This document shows positions 38,048-46,769 of a DNA stretch of 64,000 nucleotides, piece by piece. A program made the position numbers and the translations under genes. The stretch's first letter is position 1. Every line of letters begins with the position of its first letter. This stretch comes from G963701675 sp963701675 (GTDB lineage Bacteria > Planctomycetota > Planctomycetia > Gemmatales > Gemmataceae): assembly GCA_963701675.1 (NCBI GenBank), contig OY969623.1, positions 620,001 to 684,000 on the forward strand, written 5' to 3'. The notes under the pieces are model-generated. The model saw only the letters and a list, made by a program, of their open reading frames with translations, was not told the origin of the DNA and ran no database searches.

Positions 38048-40147
38048 TCACGGATGAAGATCGTTCGTTGCCCGTGAATCACGACTACTACTCACTCGTC
38101 GTGATTCACGGGCTGTAATCTGCGCATAGACGTGATTCAGTGCCGCGTTCGCCACGCGGTGCCCGGTCGCATCGCCGCGCCACTCCAAAGAGATCGCCTC
38201 CGCAATGAGCAACGACGCATCATGAAGTCGGTCTTGTTGCATGGCGACGTATCCAGCGACCACACGCAACGGCGCGAAATACGGATACCTCTCCAGCCCC
38301 ATGGACGCGTACCACGTCGCCTGGTCAAGTCGACCGAGTACCAAGCCCACATTGGCTGCGTCGGCATAGAAATAGGCATTGTTCGGATCCATCTCGATGG
38401 CCCGGTCGAAAGCGGCGAAAACGCCGTCGGGTGTGACCAACTGTTCGCGTGCCATCGCACAGAGTACGCGTCCAAGATTGGCCTGATGAAATCCGCTCAC
38501 CGGCACCATCTGCTTCGCCTGCTCAAAGGCATGGTGCGCTTGTTGCAACAATTCACGACGTCTTTCTCCGTCTGGTGTGGCTTGGGCCACTGTTTGTTTA
38601 GCGACTCCCAGCTTCGTCCAGTGCTCAGCGCGGGTCGGGTCTAACATTACCGCGTGTTCGTGGTACACGATCGCCTCATTCAGATCGTATGATGACACCC
38701 GTTCAGCCTTGGCGCTCGCCAACCGGGCGCGCGTCGGCTGAACCACGATATGGAACACAAGCCCGGCTGCCGCCATCCAGACGATGGTTATGGTTGAGAA
38801 ACGCAAAGCGAAACGACGTTTGATTTCCGCGGTCGGGACAATAGGATGGGTAGCGCGACGTGAATCACAAATGGCGACGTACGCTGCCAGCGTCATCATG
38901 AGAGTACCGGTTCCGACGACAGTAAAGCCGACGAGCATCTGGACGAAGAATCCTGTCACGCTTGCCGCGACGGCAACAAGAAGCGGCCTCTCGGAGACAT
39001 CACATCGTCGCCATCCTTGGATGAGCTTCCAAACCAACCCTAAGGCGAAAAGGCCGGTCCCCAATAAGCCCAAGATGCCCTGAGTCGCGAGGATGTGGAT
39101 CACTTCGTTGTGCGCTCGAGCGGGTGTTGCATTCCATTCAATGCTCCAATACTCTGGCGTGCGTTTGCCCGCAAAAGCCAGCTGATATGCATCCAAACCC
39201 ACGCCGGTCCACGGACGATCGACGAACATCTCCCATCCCGCCTTCCACAGATGGCTTCGGCTGCCAGCGTCGCCTATTTGCCCGATCCGATGGAACAACC
39301 TCGTTAGCGAATCCGAGCTTACGCCGGCGACGATGCCAAGCGCCACGACCGCAATGACACCGGCAACGCCGAGGGTCAGCGCCGCGCGGGACCGGCGCGC
39401 CACCAGCCAGCCGCCGGCCATGATCAGGACGACCGCCGCCAAGCCCAACCAGGCAGCGCGGGACAAGGTCAGTCCCACCGCAATGGCGGCGAGCACGAGT
39501 GTAGTCACTGCGCCGGCGAGGGTGAGCCATCTTTTGCACGCCATAGCTCGACGACTGAACTCCACCGTGAGCGGGATCACCATGACTAGGAATGCCGCCA
39601 GCAAACTGGGATGACCGAGCGTCCCGAAAGGCCGATGGTAGCCGTCAACCGACGATCGGTCGCTCCAATCGAACACATCGCCACCGGAGGCTTGAACGAT
39701 GGCATAGGCAGACGCGAAAGCCGCCGACAGCACCGACGCCGCCAAGAGCCGCCGATAATCCCCGGCGTCGCGGAAAAAGAACCGAGTGGCGAAGTAGATC
39801 ACGGCGTATCCGATTATCGTGATTAAACCTGCATTACTTTCGACGGCGCCCCAGAATGATGTAAGTGGGCTTAACGACAGCATTGTCGACACGGTGGCAG
39901 ATGCAAGCGACAGCCAGATCCCTACCGTCATCAAATCGAACGCCGTCCGCCTTGGCACGGCGGATGCGGCCAAGCGGTGGGTAAGGTAAAGCGCCGAAAG
40001 GACAATCGCCGTGAGGAGAAGAAGCGCGACTTTATTCGCTTCAAAGACATCCGTGGTTGCTCGCCAGAAAATCAACGGCGCGAGCAACAGATTGGTGGCG
40101 AGGACCATCCGGCCCAACCACGTAATAGGCGCAGGATTTGGCAGCAT
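38048..40147 (-). CDS. O-antigen ligase family membrane protein with TPR tail
   Basis: 699 residues. About ten to twelve hydrophobic helices in the first ~440 residues. A Wzy/WaaL-type region (SRSHLWKAGWEMFVDRPWTGVGLDAYQ, then ARAHNEVIHILATQGILGLLG) matches the O-antigen ligase/polymerase family. The C-terminal ~250 residues are tetratricopeptide-like (VMLDPTRAEHWTKLG, AIEMDPNNAYFYADAAN). It would polymerise or ligate a surface glycan at the membrane. The last 70 bases of the gene are also a 15-bp perfect inverted repeat that could end transcription of the opposite gene. ATG 40147 is assumed; an in-frame ATG at 40108 is possible. Confidence 0.8.
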   Translation of the reverse strand: MLPNPAPITWLGRMVLATNLLLAPLIFWRATTDVFEANKVALLLLTAIVLSALYLTHRLAASAVPRRTAFDLMTVGIWLSLASATVSTMLSLSPLTSFWGAVESNAGLITIIGYAVIYFATRFFFRDAGDYRRLLAASVLSAAFASAYAIVQASGGDVFDWSDRSSVDGYHRPFGTLGHPSLLAAFLVMVIPLTVEFSRRAMACKRWLTLAGAVTTLVLAAIAVGLTLSRAAWLGLAAVVLIMAGGWLVARRSRAALTLGVAGVIAVVALGIVAGVSSDSLTRLFHRIGQIGDAGSRSHLWKAGWEMFVDRPWTGVGLDAYQLAFAGKRTPEYWSIEWNATPARAHNEVIHILATQGILGLLGTGLFALGLVWKLIQGWRRCDVSERPLLVAVAASVTGFFVQMLVGFTVVGTGTLMMTLAAYVAICDSRRATHPIVPTAEIKRRFALRFSTITIVWMAAAGLVFHIVVQPTRARLASAKAERVSSYDLNEAIVYHEHAVMLDPTRAEHWTKLGVAKQTVAQATPDGERRRELLQQAHHAFEQAKQMVPVSGFHQANLGRVLCAMAREQLVTPDGVFAAFDRAIEMDPNNAYFYADAANVGLVLGRLDQATWYASMGLERYPYFAPLRVVAGYVAMQQDRLHDASLLIAEAISLEWRGDATGHRVANAALNHVYAQITARESRRVSSSRDSRATNDLHP
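38071..38112 (+). terminator. Long inverted repeat at the convergent gene ends
   Basis: Perfect 15-bp stem CCCGTGAATCACGAC/GTCGTGATTCACGGG with a 12-base loop. It starts 24 bases past the plus-strand stop at 38047 and also encodes part of the minus-strand protein's C-terminus. It may terminate transcription from both sides; no T tract is seen. Confidence 0.6.
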
Positions 40148-40197
40148 GGACGAAGGGCTATACGGCCGATGCGCCGCCCGGTCAAGACCGATACTGA

Positions 40198-41352
40198 CTA
40201 CTTTGTTACGCGGGTTTCGACGGTGATCCGCTGCCGGATTACAGGGCCGGGGTCGGCCTTCAAGACCACCTCATTGCCGGCCCGTTCCAATTTGTAGAAT
40301 GAATGCACAATTCGGCTCTTAATGCGCTGGGCTTCATCTCGGATCACCTTATCGGCGCCACCGCCTACGACCTGGTATCCGGCGAACTCCTTGGCGCATG
40401 CAAAGAGTATGACTTCATCCTTGTGCGCCACGTTATCGATTGTGAACTCTTCACTCTCAAAGCTCTGTCCGGGCCTTATGAGCGAGGGATCACAAATGCG
40501 GACAATCCAGGTGCTAAAGGCGACGACTTCGCCGTACATCGGTCGGTCGGTTGCGTTGTGCGCGATAATCTTGGCACGGTCTCCGGGCGCAAACACATTG
40601 TCGGCATGGTTAGTCTTCAATTCGAGGCCCGTAATGAGGCCCGTGGATTTGTGATGGTCCAATGTCGAATCCACCGGCTCGATGGGAATGCCGAGTCCGA
40701 GCGCTCGTACTACTTGCGGAAATTGCGATTCCCACGTTTGGCGATCGACGGCTGCCTGACTTGCCAGCGTCTGCAAGGCGCTGTTGGAGAATGCCGGCGT
40801 TTCGAGGGTGGCTTTGAGCATCGACTGCAACTGTCTTGTTCCGAGTTCCTCGGCGGCCGTCGACAGAGTCACCCGGCGGTCAGCGTAGCGTTTGGCGATT
40901 TCGATGATTGCCGGATCGACGTCCGGATCACCTTTCCGCTCGGCGAAAGGCACCTGTAAGAAATCTCGCGTGAAGTCTGCTTCCGATGCAAGCCACACAA
41001 ACCAGTCGGCGTGAACGAATGGAATCGGTCTAACTTGTTTTGCGGGAAGCAGAAACCGATTCGCGATTTCTTGCGAATTCGGACCCGTCGTTTCGAAAAT
41101 GCCGTACGGATACTCCAAAAGCACCAAGTCCCAAAGATTGAGCGGTTGGCCATCGTATGGTTTTCTGTCCCAGCCGTGGTGCCGCAGATCAATTCGGAAT
41201 ATGGTTCTTGTTTTTTCGATGGAGAGCGGCTGTACACGGTTCGACGGCAACCTTGATAATGAGGCGGTGGCCGCGCTCAATGCCGTGCGATACTGTTCCA
41301 GCTCGTCCTCCGTTTTTTCGCCGCGCAAATGGTTCAAGCTCAAGTACCGCAC
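40198..41352 (-). CDS. Secreted protein, downstream part of an interrupted cytochrome-type gene
   Basis: 384 residues starting at GTG 41352, which is only seven bases beyond the stop of the cytochrome-like part (41359-41361) and in the same frame. The region RYLSLNHLRGEKTEDELEQYRTALSAA is typical of the middle of planctomycete cytochrome proteins, where it follows the cytochrome c domain without a break; later parts include FRIDLRHHGWDRKPYD, LLEYPYGIFE and a C-terminal beta-rich segment. So this is probably the rest of one protein split by an in-frame TGA. If translated separately it would lack the export signal. Function of the domain is unknown. Confidence 0.65.
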   Translation of the reverse strand: MRYLSLNHLRGEKTEDELEQYRTALSAATASLSRLPSNRVQPLSIEKTRTIFRIDLRHHGWDRKPYDGQPLNLWDLVLLEYPYGIFETTGPNSQEIANRFLLPAKQVRPIPFVHADWFVWLASEADFTRDFLQVPFAERKGDPDVDPAIIEIAKRYADRRVTLSTAAEELGTRQLQSMLKATLETPAFSNSALQTLASQAAVDRQTWESQFPQVVRALGLGIPIEPVDSTLDHHKSTGLITGLELKTNHADNVFAPGDRAKIIAHNATDRPMYGEVVAFSTWIVRICDPSLIRPGQSFESEEFTIDNVAHKDEVILFACAKEFAGYQVVGGGADKVIRDEAQRIKSRIVHSFYKLERAGNEVVLKADPGPVIRQRITVETRVTK

Positions 41353-41358
41353 CCACGA

Positions 41359-41781
41359 TCAATCCGGCCCAGGTATCTTGTTTTGATCCTCCAGAATCTG
41401 TTCGATGACATACGCTCGACTTGCGAGTCTGTCCGGGAACGGCGACGCTCCTGCCTGGACCCAGGCGCGAAGAGCATCTCGATCGGCCTTGGCGAGTCCA
41501 GGCCGATTGAGCGGCGGCATGGTGCCGTCTTCGACTCGATTGATCAATTCGGACTCCAAAGGCATTTCGGGCCGCAATAGACCGCGCGTCTTCAAGTCAT
41601 TGATGTCGAGAATTCGAAGTCCCGCTTGAACGTTTTTTGGATCCTGGCCGTGGCAAGAAAAGCAGTGCTTGGTGAGGATTAGCTCGGCACGAGAACTAAG
41701 ATCGTCTGCTCTCGGTGATTGACCGTGGGACGGTCGGACACCGAAGAGCAGGACGGTAATCAATAGCCACACTATCCGCAT
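41359..41781 (-). CDS. Cytochrome c-type domain protein, 5' part of an interrupted gene
   Basis: 140 residues from ATG 41781 with a signal peptide (MRIVWLLITVLLFGVRPSHG). The planctomycete cytochrome-type motif HCFSCHGQDPKNVQAGLRIL is followed by MPPLNRPGLAKADRDALRAWVQAGASPFP, the common heme region. The frame stops at TGA 41359-41361 after EDQNKIPGPD; the sequence continuing in frame (SWVRYLSLNHL) fits the family. A CGA-to-TGA change would explain the break. It would carry electrons or serve as a heme domain in the periplasm. Confidence 0.7.
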   Translation of the reverse strand: MRIVWLLITVLLFGVRPSHGQSPRADDLSSRAELILTKHCFSCHGQDPKNVQAGLRILDINDLKTRGLLRPEMPLESELINRVEDGTMPPLNRPGLAKADRDALRAWVQAGASPFPDRLASRAYVIEQILEDQNKIPGPD

Positions 41782-41851
41782 CAGTGGCTTCCCTGTTTCA
41801 ATACGTGGCCTGGGCGGGATCGCGCTCCCACCCAGGCCCGTTGCATTTCGA

Positions 41852-43186
41852 TCAGCGACCCGTCGTGTAATATCGAACCGTGGCTGACACGATCGGCACA
41901 GGCGCGGGGTCGAAGACTTCTCTCCGTACTTCACTCTCAATTGTCTTGCCGGCAACGACAAGTCCGGATGCGTTGGGATTCGGGATCTGGCGGCGTCCGG
42001 TAACCTTAGACGGATCTCGGTGCTCCTTCATAAGCTCTGCCTGCAAACTAGCGAGCTTATTTGGTTTCGAATTCGGAAGCTCACCTTTTTCGACGGCTTT
42101 CACTTTCGGATCGTCCTCCGCGACCTGCGGTGTCTCGGTGCGTGCCGCAAAAACCTCCAGGGAAAACGTGCCGGCATGTTCGCCGTAATTCACTTCTTCC
42201 TTTTCCGATTCCTCGGGCGAAAGCACCTGAAACCCCGCTGCAGTCTTGTCATCCGACTGGTAACCGCGAACGAGCACTCGGTCACCGGGATCAAGAATCC
42301 ACTTTCGGCACAAGGACGACGGTAGCTTCTCGCGGTACAGCGTGTTTTCACCGTTGACGCGTAGGACAACACCGTACCGCTCGGCCCCGCGGTTCGTCAA
42401 CACGAACCAAACGACCTGGCCCTGTTTTGGTCCCTTGACGGATGCACGGCCGTCCTTGAACGCGACGGGGACCAGTTCGGTGTCGTAGTATACGACCCAC
42501 TCCAAATTGGAACCGTCCAACGGATGTTTGGCCTTGCCTTCCTCGGTATCCTTCGCCGATTTCGCCGCGGCATCACCCTTCGGCGTTATCTGCCGCACGC
42601 GGTAACTCCGTCCCGCTTCAGTTAGAGTCCGCGCATCGGTTGGAACACTAAAACGGCAGATCTCCTTTGGCTCCGACTGATTTTTTCCGAAACTCTGAAT
42701 GCGAACCGTCGTCGTCGCCAGGTCAGGGCCTAGCTCCACGATGCCGGTGACGAATCCATCGGCCTTAACCGGTTCGTCGTCCACACCACCCCAGGCTAAG
42801 GTGTATGGCACGGCAAAGAGTTCCGTTCGTCCGGGCGCGGATAAATGGCTCGCACGCCTTTTGGATTCAGCGACGGCCGCGCTCGCATTTCGGATAATTC
42901 CCAGGCCATCGTCCGGATTCGACAGTACCAACGCGACTTCAAGACGGCGTGTGAAGTTGAGGTTGAGCGGGCCGACATTGTCCGTCGGCGCCTCGTTCCC
43001 TTTTTGCACAAGAAACTTGAGCACCCCCACGTTCTTGTACTTTTGATCGCGCAGGTATTTGAGAATTTCCGGCGCACGTTGCAGGACGGCTTCGTCCAGA
43101 CTGCTCTTTTCACTCGCTCTAGCCGTCGAAGTAATCGCAATCACACCGACGACTAGCGCCCCAATGTACTTATGAAGACTTCGCAT
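41852..43186 (-). CDS. Secreted protein of unknown function
   Basis: 444 residues with a signal peptide (IGALVVGVIAITSTARA). No known domain is recognised. Residues ~30-65 (EAVLQRAPEILKYLRDQKYKNVGVLKFLV) are helical; residues ~245-330 form a beta-rich stretch (EWVVYYDTELVPVAFKDGRASV, VWFVLTNRGAERYGVVLRVNGENTLY). It precedes the cytochrome gene and follows the caspase gene on the same strand with about 40 bp spacing, so the three may be co-transcribed. Proteins of this layout are common beside caspase/WD40 genes in planctomycetes (recollection, not checked). Confidence 0.6.
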   Translation of the reverse strand: MRSLHKYIGALVVGVIAITSTARASEKSSLDEAVLQRAPEILKYLRDQKYKNVGVLKFLVQKGNEAPTDNVGPLNLNFTRRLEVALVLSNPDDGLGIIRNASAAVAESKRRASHLSAPGRTELFAVPYTLAWGGVDDEPVKADGFVTGIVELGPDLATTTVRIQSFGKNQSEPKEICRFSVPTDARTLTEAGRSYRVRQITPKGDAAAKSAKDTEEGKAKHPLDGSNLEWVVYYDTELVPVAFKDGRASVKGPKQGQVVWFVLTNRGAERYGVVLRVNGENTLYREKLPSSLCRKWILDPGDRVLVRGYQSDDKTAAGFQVLSPEESEKEEVNYGEHAGTFSLEVFAARTETPQVAEDDPKVKAVEKGELPNSKPNKLASLQAELMKEHRDPSKVTGRRQIPNPNASGLVVAGKTIESEVRREVFDPAPVPIVSATVRYYTTGR

Positions 43187-43226
43187 AAAGGTTCCTCTCT
43201 AGGTTCAAGTTCGTTTGAAACCCATT

Positions 43227-44807
43227 TCATTTCACTGCAAGCGGGAACCGATCCGGCTGCAGCGGAAAACGAGTGGGGTTCTGACTTTCATTCAGCTTGT
43301 ACTTCTCCAATAACTCGGGTACTCGAGTTTCCGCGTAGATAAACAATTCGTCGGCATCCAACTTCTGGTTGCGATCGCGGTCCGCATTATCAAACGATTT
43401 GTCCAGCGCCTCCACGAGCGCAAACGTGAACAGACCGTGCTGAATCGTATCTTCCTCGATGGCGCCTTCGCTCTTGTCGCATGCCGCCAGGATGGTCGGA
43501 CCCTTCCCGCCGGGCGTAAGCCCTCGCACGGGATTTGCCGCCAATCCAGAGTGGCACACGTCGAGCAGCACGAGTTTACGGCAGCACAGTTTAGCCAATG
43601 CTTCAAAAAGGACATGGCTGGTAAGCCCCGTTTGATCCGGATTCGCACTGTCGAAATTCGAGCAATAGAACACAAAGCGGTCCGCCGTTCCGCGCTCTCC
43701 CGTTGTCCGCTGATCGTAGCCGTGCCCGCCGATGAAGAGAACGAGAAGGTCGTCCGGCTGGACACGATCCTGAAGCCTAGTTAGCTCTTTAAGGATGGCG
43801 GCGCGGGTTGCTGCTTTATCCAGCAACGGCGTCACCTCCGCATTGTGATATCTCTTACCGGATTGCCGCAGCCAGGCGGCGCGCATCGCAGAGGCGTCGC
43901 GGGTCGTGTAGCGGAGGCTGGTCGGTGGACGACCGTCCGGACCTCGTGCATTCTCATAGTCCGCGACGCCTATCACGAGGCCGTACAAATCCGGAAGCCG
44001 CTCGCGCACCCCTCCGGTTATCTTGATCGTGGTCTCGTCCTTGCTACCCGAGGCGTTCACACATTGGAATGTCAGCTGGTTGATTCCTGAACGCAAGGCG
44101 GATACAGGGATCGATACCGTTCGAGCAAAGGTACTGCCGCTCGCCTCCCAAACCGCGTAACGATGGTCTTCGATCCAGAGTTCGGCGCTAGCCAGGTGCT
44201 GGTCGGGATGGTTTGGATCGACGGCATGTGCCGCGAGGTTGACGGTCATCACGGCATCGCTGCGAAGCTCAGGACTCACGTTTTCTATGGTGACCCGCGG
44301 CGGTCGGAGTTTGACAAAAGATCGAAGGTCGGCGTCAGGCTTTTGTGCCCAAAGCAGGTCGTGGACAAGCTTGGGCCGGTGGTATGTGTCGCGCAGTTTC
44401 TCCGCGGAGTAGAATTCCGGCCTCTCTTGAAGGCGTTCTCCCTGGTTGACGTGCCAGCCGATCAAATAATCTCCATGGGTGGATGTATCGTAATAGTAAC
44501 TCCGCCATAGCCACAAAACCCATTCACGGTCACGCGTAGGGAAGAACCGCCACTGCGGCCGGCGGTAGATTCGAGTGGAAGTCTCAACCGTGTCATCTTG
44601 CCCGCGACGCTTGAGGCGGAAGTAATGTTCTTTACCCGGCATCGGGTTCTTGAGGGAATCCATACAGGCCTTGGCGGTCCCGGTCGGTCCGCCGTTATGA
44701 GTGGTGCGGTTGTAGATTTCGGAACGGCCGTATGCGTAGATCAGAATTTCGTCGGCTTCGTTGAGACCGGCCTCCCATGCTGGGCTGCCCGTTTCGACGG
44801 ATTGCAC
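43227..44807 (-). CDS. Caspase-family (C14) protease domain with EF-hand
   Basis: 526 residues from GTG 44807. The N-terminal ~60 residues (SVETGSPAWEAGLNEADEILIYAYG) look like a PDZ-type domain. A linker with FFPTRDREWVLWLWRSYYYD follows. The caspase domain has the catalytic dyad: His in VLFIGGHGYD and Cys in VLLDVCHSG. Near the end, DRDRNQKLDADE is a textbook EF-hand calcium loop (D1, D3, N5, K7, D9, E12). The upstream in-frame sequence SLALHDNRVFV matches the end of the WD40 protein, so the real protein probably includes it (see the WD40 entry). Arg/Lys- or Asp-directed proteolysis, possibly calcium-controlled; target unknown. Confidence 0.85.
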   Translation of the reverse strand: MQSVETGSPAWEAGLNEADEILIYAYGRSEIYNRTTHNGGPTGTAKACMDSLKNPMPGKEHYFRLKRRGQDDTVETSTRIYRRPQWRFFPTRDREWVLWLWRSYYYDTSTHGDYLIGWHVNQGERLQERPEFYSAEKLRDTYHRPKLVHDLLWAQKPDADLRSFVKLRPPRVTIENVSPELRSDAVMTVNLAAHAVDPNHPDQHLASAELWIEDHRYAVWEASGSTFARTVSIPVSALRSGINQLTFQCVNASGSKDETTIKITGGVRERLPDLYGLVIGVADYENARGPDGRPPTSLRYTTRDASAMRAAWLRQSGKRYHNAEVTPLLDKAATRAAILKELTRLQDRVQPDDLLVLFIGGHGYDQRTTGERGTADRFVFYCSNFDSANPDQTGLTSHVLFEALAKLCCRKLVLLDVCHSGLAANPVRGLTPGGKGPTILAACDKSEGAIEEDTIQHGLFTFALVEALDKSFDNADRDRNQKLDADELFIYAETRVPELLEKYKLNESQNPTRFPLQPDRFPLAVK

Positions 44808-44835
44808 GAAGACCCGGTTATCGTGTAGCGCAAGA

Positions 44836-46617
44836 CTACGCGCCGAGTTCGGTTCCTGTCGAACCGTCGGCGAGCAAGAGCGCAGATATCGTCTGATCGC
44901 GAGAGGCCGTCACGAGCCATTGGTGGTCCTCCGAAGGAGCGATTGCCATCACTTCGCCCTGGTGTGCAGTGAAGATCTTGCTCGGCTCGATGCGAACGCC
45001 GTCGGGATGTCGCTGCACGCGGCGCGGTTCTCGGTCACCGAGGTCGAAAACACTGACCGCCCCGTAGTATTGTCCCACCGCCAAGCGAACGGGCCGTTTG
45101 CCTTCGGGCTTTAGAAAGGTGTAACAAAGCGGAACACCGCCGGTGCTTTCGTTGATGGAAAGCAGGTAGCTACGGCCGTCGGGCCCGATTACCGACCACC
45201 GAAAAACGTTGTCGGCAGGATAACTCACCTTCCAACCTTTGTAATCCTGCACGGGTTTGACGGGATCGAATTCGCCGCCCGCGCGCTGCCAGCGCCGCCA
45301 AGCCAAATCGAACACTCGCCACTGGCCGCTGCCGCGCGAGTTGACTTCGGGTGTCTTTGCACGCTCATCTCGAAAGCCGACGAAGCGTTTGTCCTTTGAC
45401 AGCCCAACACCCCACAAGCAACGGCCGGGACCATTTACCGACGCACCACTGGGTTTGTTCGTGTTTACGTCCCAGAGCGTAACATCATGATCGTTGCCGC
45501 CGGCCATGGCTAAACGCGTTCCATCCGGGTGTAGTGCCAGCGACTCCGCGTGGTAGTTGCACGTTGGTCCGACCGACAGCGTTGGAGGATCTTTGGAGAG
45601 GTCGTAGAACACGATGCGGTCATCAACGCCGTGAAAGAAGTCGTTGGCCGCGATGGTGCGAATCCCTATCGCGATTCGTTGACCCGCAGAATCAAAGGCC
45701 AGGCTCCGAGCGATGCGGCGCGTTTTCCCGCCGTCCGACAATGTGATCGAACGGGCGGGCGTTTTGCCGTCCATGGCGCGAATCTCGACTGCCTGCGGCC
45801 AACCTGCCGCTGCCAGTTGTTTTCCATCACCAGTAACGACCACTCGATAGAGGTCCGGTGACTCGTCTTTGTTATCGCCGAAGAATCGGAAACGCTCGAC
45901 CGGCGCGGTCGTTGGTTGGCGAAGGTTCCATTGAAGCGCCCGCCCGTCTCGGGCAATGGTCACGAGTGAGCTATCACTTTCAAATAACGCCAGCCGCACC
46001 GGATTGAACGTCGATTTTTCCGGCGGAGGGCCAAGGCGCCGGACATCATTCTCGGCGCCGGCCAGACTCCAAATCCAAACGCCGCCGTCTTCCGTGCCGA
46101 TCGCCAATTGCTCGCCTGAGGCGGAGAACGCCAACGCGCGAATCACCTGGTCGTTGCCGCGAGGGTCGGTGAGTGCTTTTTCAACCTGGCCTGTTTCGAG
46201 ACTCAGCACGGCGACCATGCCGGTCATCACGCCTTTGCCGGCGATGGCCACTCGACGTTCGGCGCGATCAAGCGCCAAGGCATATATGTTCCCGCGTTGC
46301 TCGTGCCAAATGCTCCAACGAAGCGTGCGCACAGCCTTGGCGTCGAGGCCTTCGGGCGTTACGGGCCAAACGCGCACAACCTTGTCGTCGCCGGCAGCAA
46401 TTAGGTGCTTCCCATCCGAGGTAAATGTGAGGACATCGCAGGTGCCCATTCGGCTCCCGGTTTCCACAACCAAACCGGGCTCGGTGTAGGAACGGCGATC
46501 CTGTTGATCCGCGGCACAGAGGGACGGCGCCCACACAGTTATGAGCACAAGTGCCAGAAACTGAAGAGGATACACCATGCGTTTACCCGTCGCCGCGGTG
46601 CCCGCGCAACCGCTCAT
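44836..46617 (-). CDS. WD40-repeat protein, N-terminal part of a WD40-caspase gene
   Basis: About 594 residues. ATG 46617 is chosen because a signal-like helix (VYPLQFLALVLITVWAPSLC) follows; ATG 46578 is an alternative. It has seven or more WD40 blades (DVLTFTSDGKHLIAAGDDKVVRVW; GDKVIRALAFSASGEQLAIGTEDGGVWIW; DRTVTLWDVNTNK-type strands). The frame ends at TAG 44836 after STGTELGA; the neighbouring caspase frame contains SLALHDNRVFVQSVETG, and a two-base gap (or one extra base) at about 44838 would make one protein of about 1,130 residues. WD40 propellers often act as sensors or scaffolds for linked caspases. Confidence 0.8.
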   Translation of the reverse strand: MSGCAGTAATGKRMVYPLQFLALVLITVWAPSLCAADQQDRRSYTEPGLVVETGSRMGTCDVLTFTSDGKHLIAAGDDKVVRVWPVTPEGLDAKAVRTLRWSIWHEQRGNIYALALDRAERRVAIAGKGVMTGMVAVLSLETGQVEKALTDPRGNDQVIRALAFSASGEQLAIGTEDGGVWIWSLAGAENDVRRLGPPPEKSTFNPVRLALFESDSSLVTIARDGRALQWNLRQPTTAPVERFRFFGDNKDESPDLYRVVVTGDGKQLAAAGWPQAVEIRAMDGKTPARSITLSDGGKTRRIARSLAFDSAGQRIAIGIRTIAANDFFHGVDDRIVFYDLSKDPPTLSVGPTCNYHAESLALHPDGTRLAMAGGNDHDVTLWDVNTNKPSGASVNGPGRCLWGVGLSKDKRFVGFRDERAKTPEVNSRGSGQWRVFDLAWRRWQRAGGEFDPVKPVQDYKGWKVSYPADNVFRWSVIGPDGRSYLLSINESTGGVPLCYTFLKPEGKRPVRLAVGQYYGAVSVFDLGDREPRRVQRHPDGVRIEPSKIFTAHQGEVMAIAPSEDHQWLVTASRDQTISALLLADGSTGTELGA

Positions 46618-46769
46618 GAACTTCACACGCGGCCTCTCATTACTAATGCAGATTTGAATCGGATGTCGGACACGCATCCCAAAGAAGCCGCAATGTCGGC
46701 TTGGCCGATTCATGATACCATACTAAAGTTTACACCACGAAGGGACCAACTGATCACGGCGCCGTCGCG

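Noticed and set aside
41359..41361. Selenocysteine or recoded TGA
   Set aside because: No selenocysteine hairpin is evident, other TGA stops in the window look ordinary, and an Arg-to-stop change is simpler.
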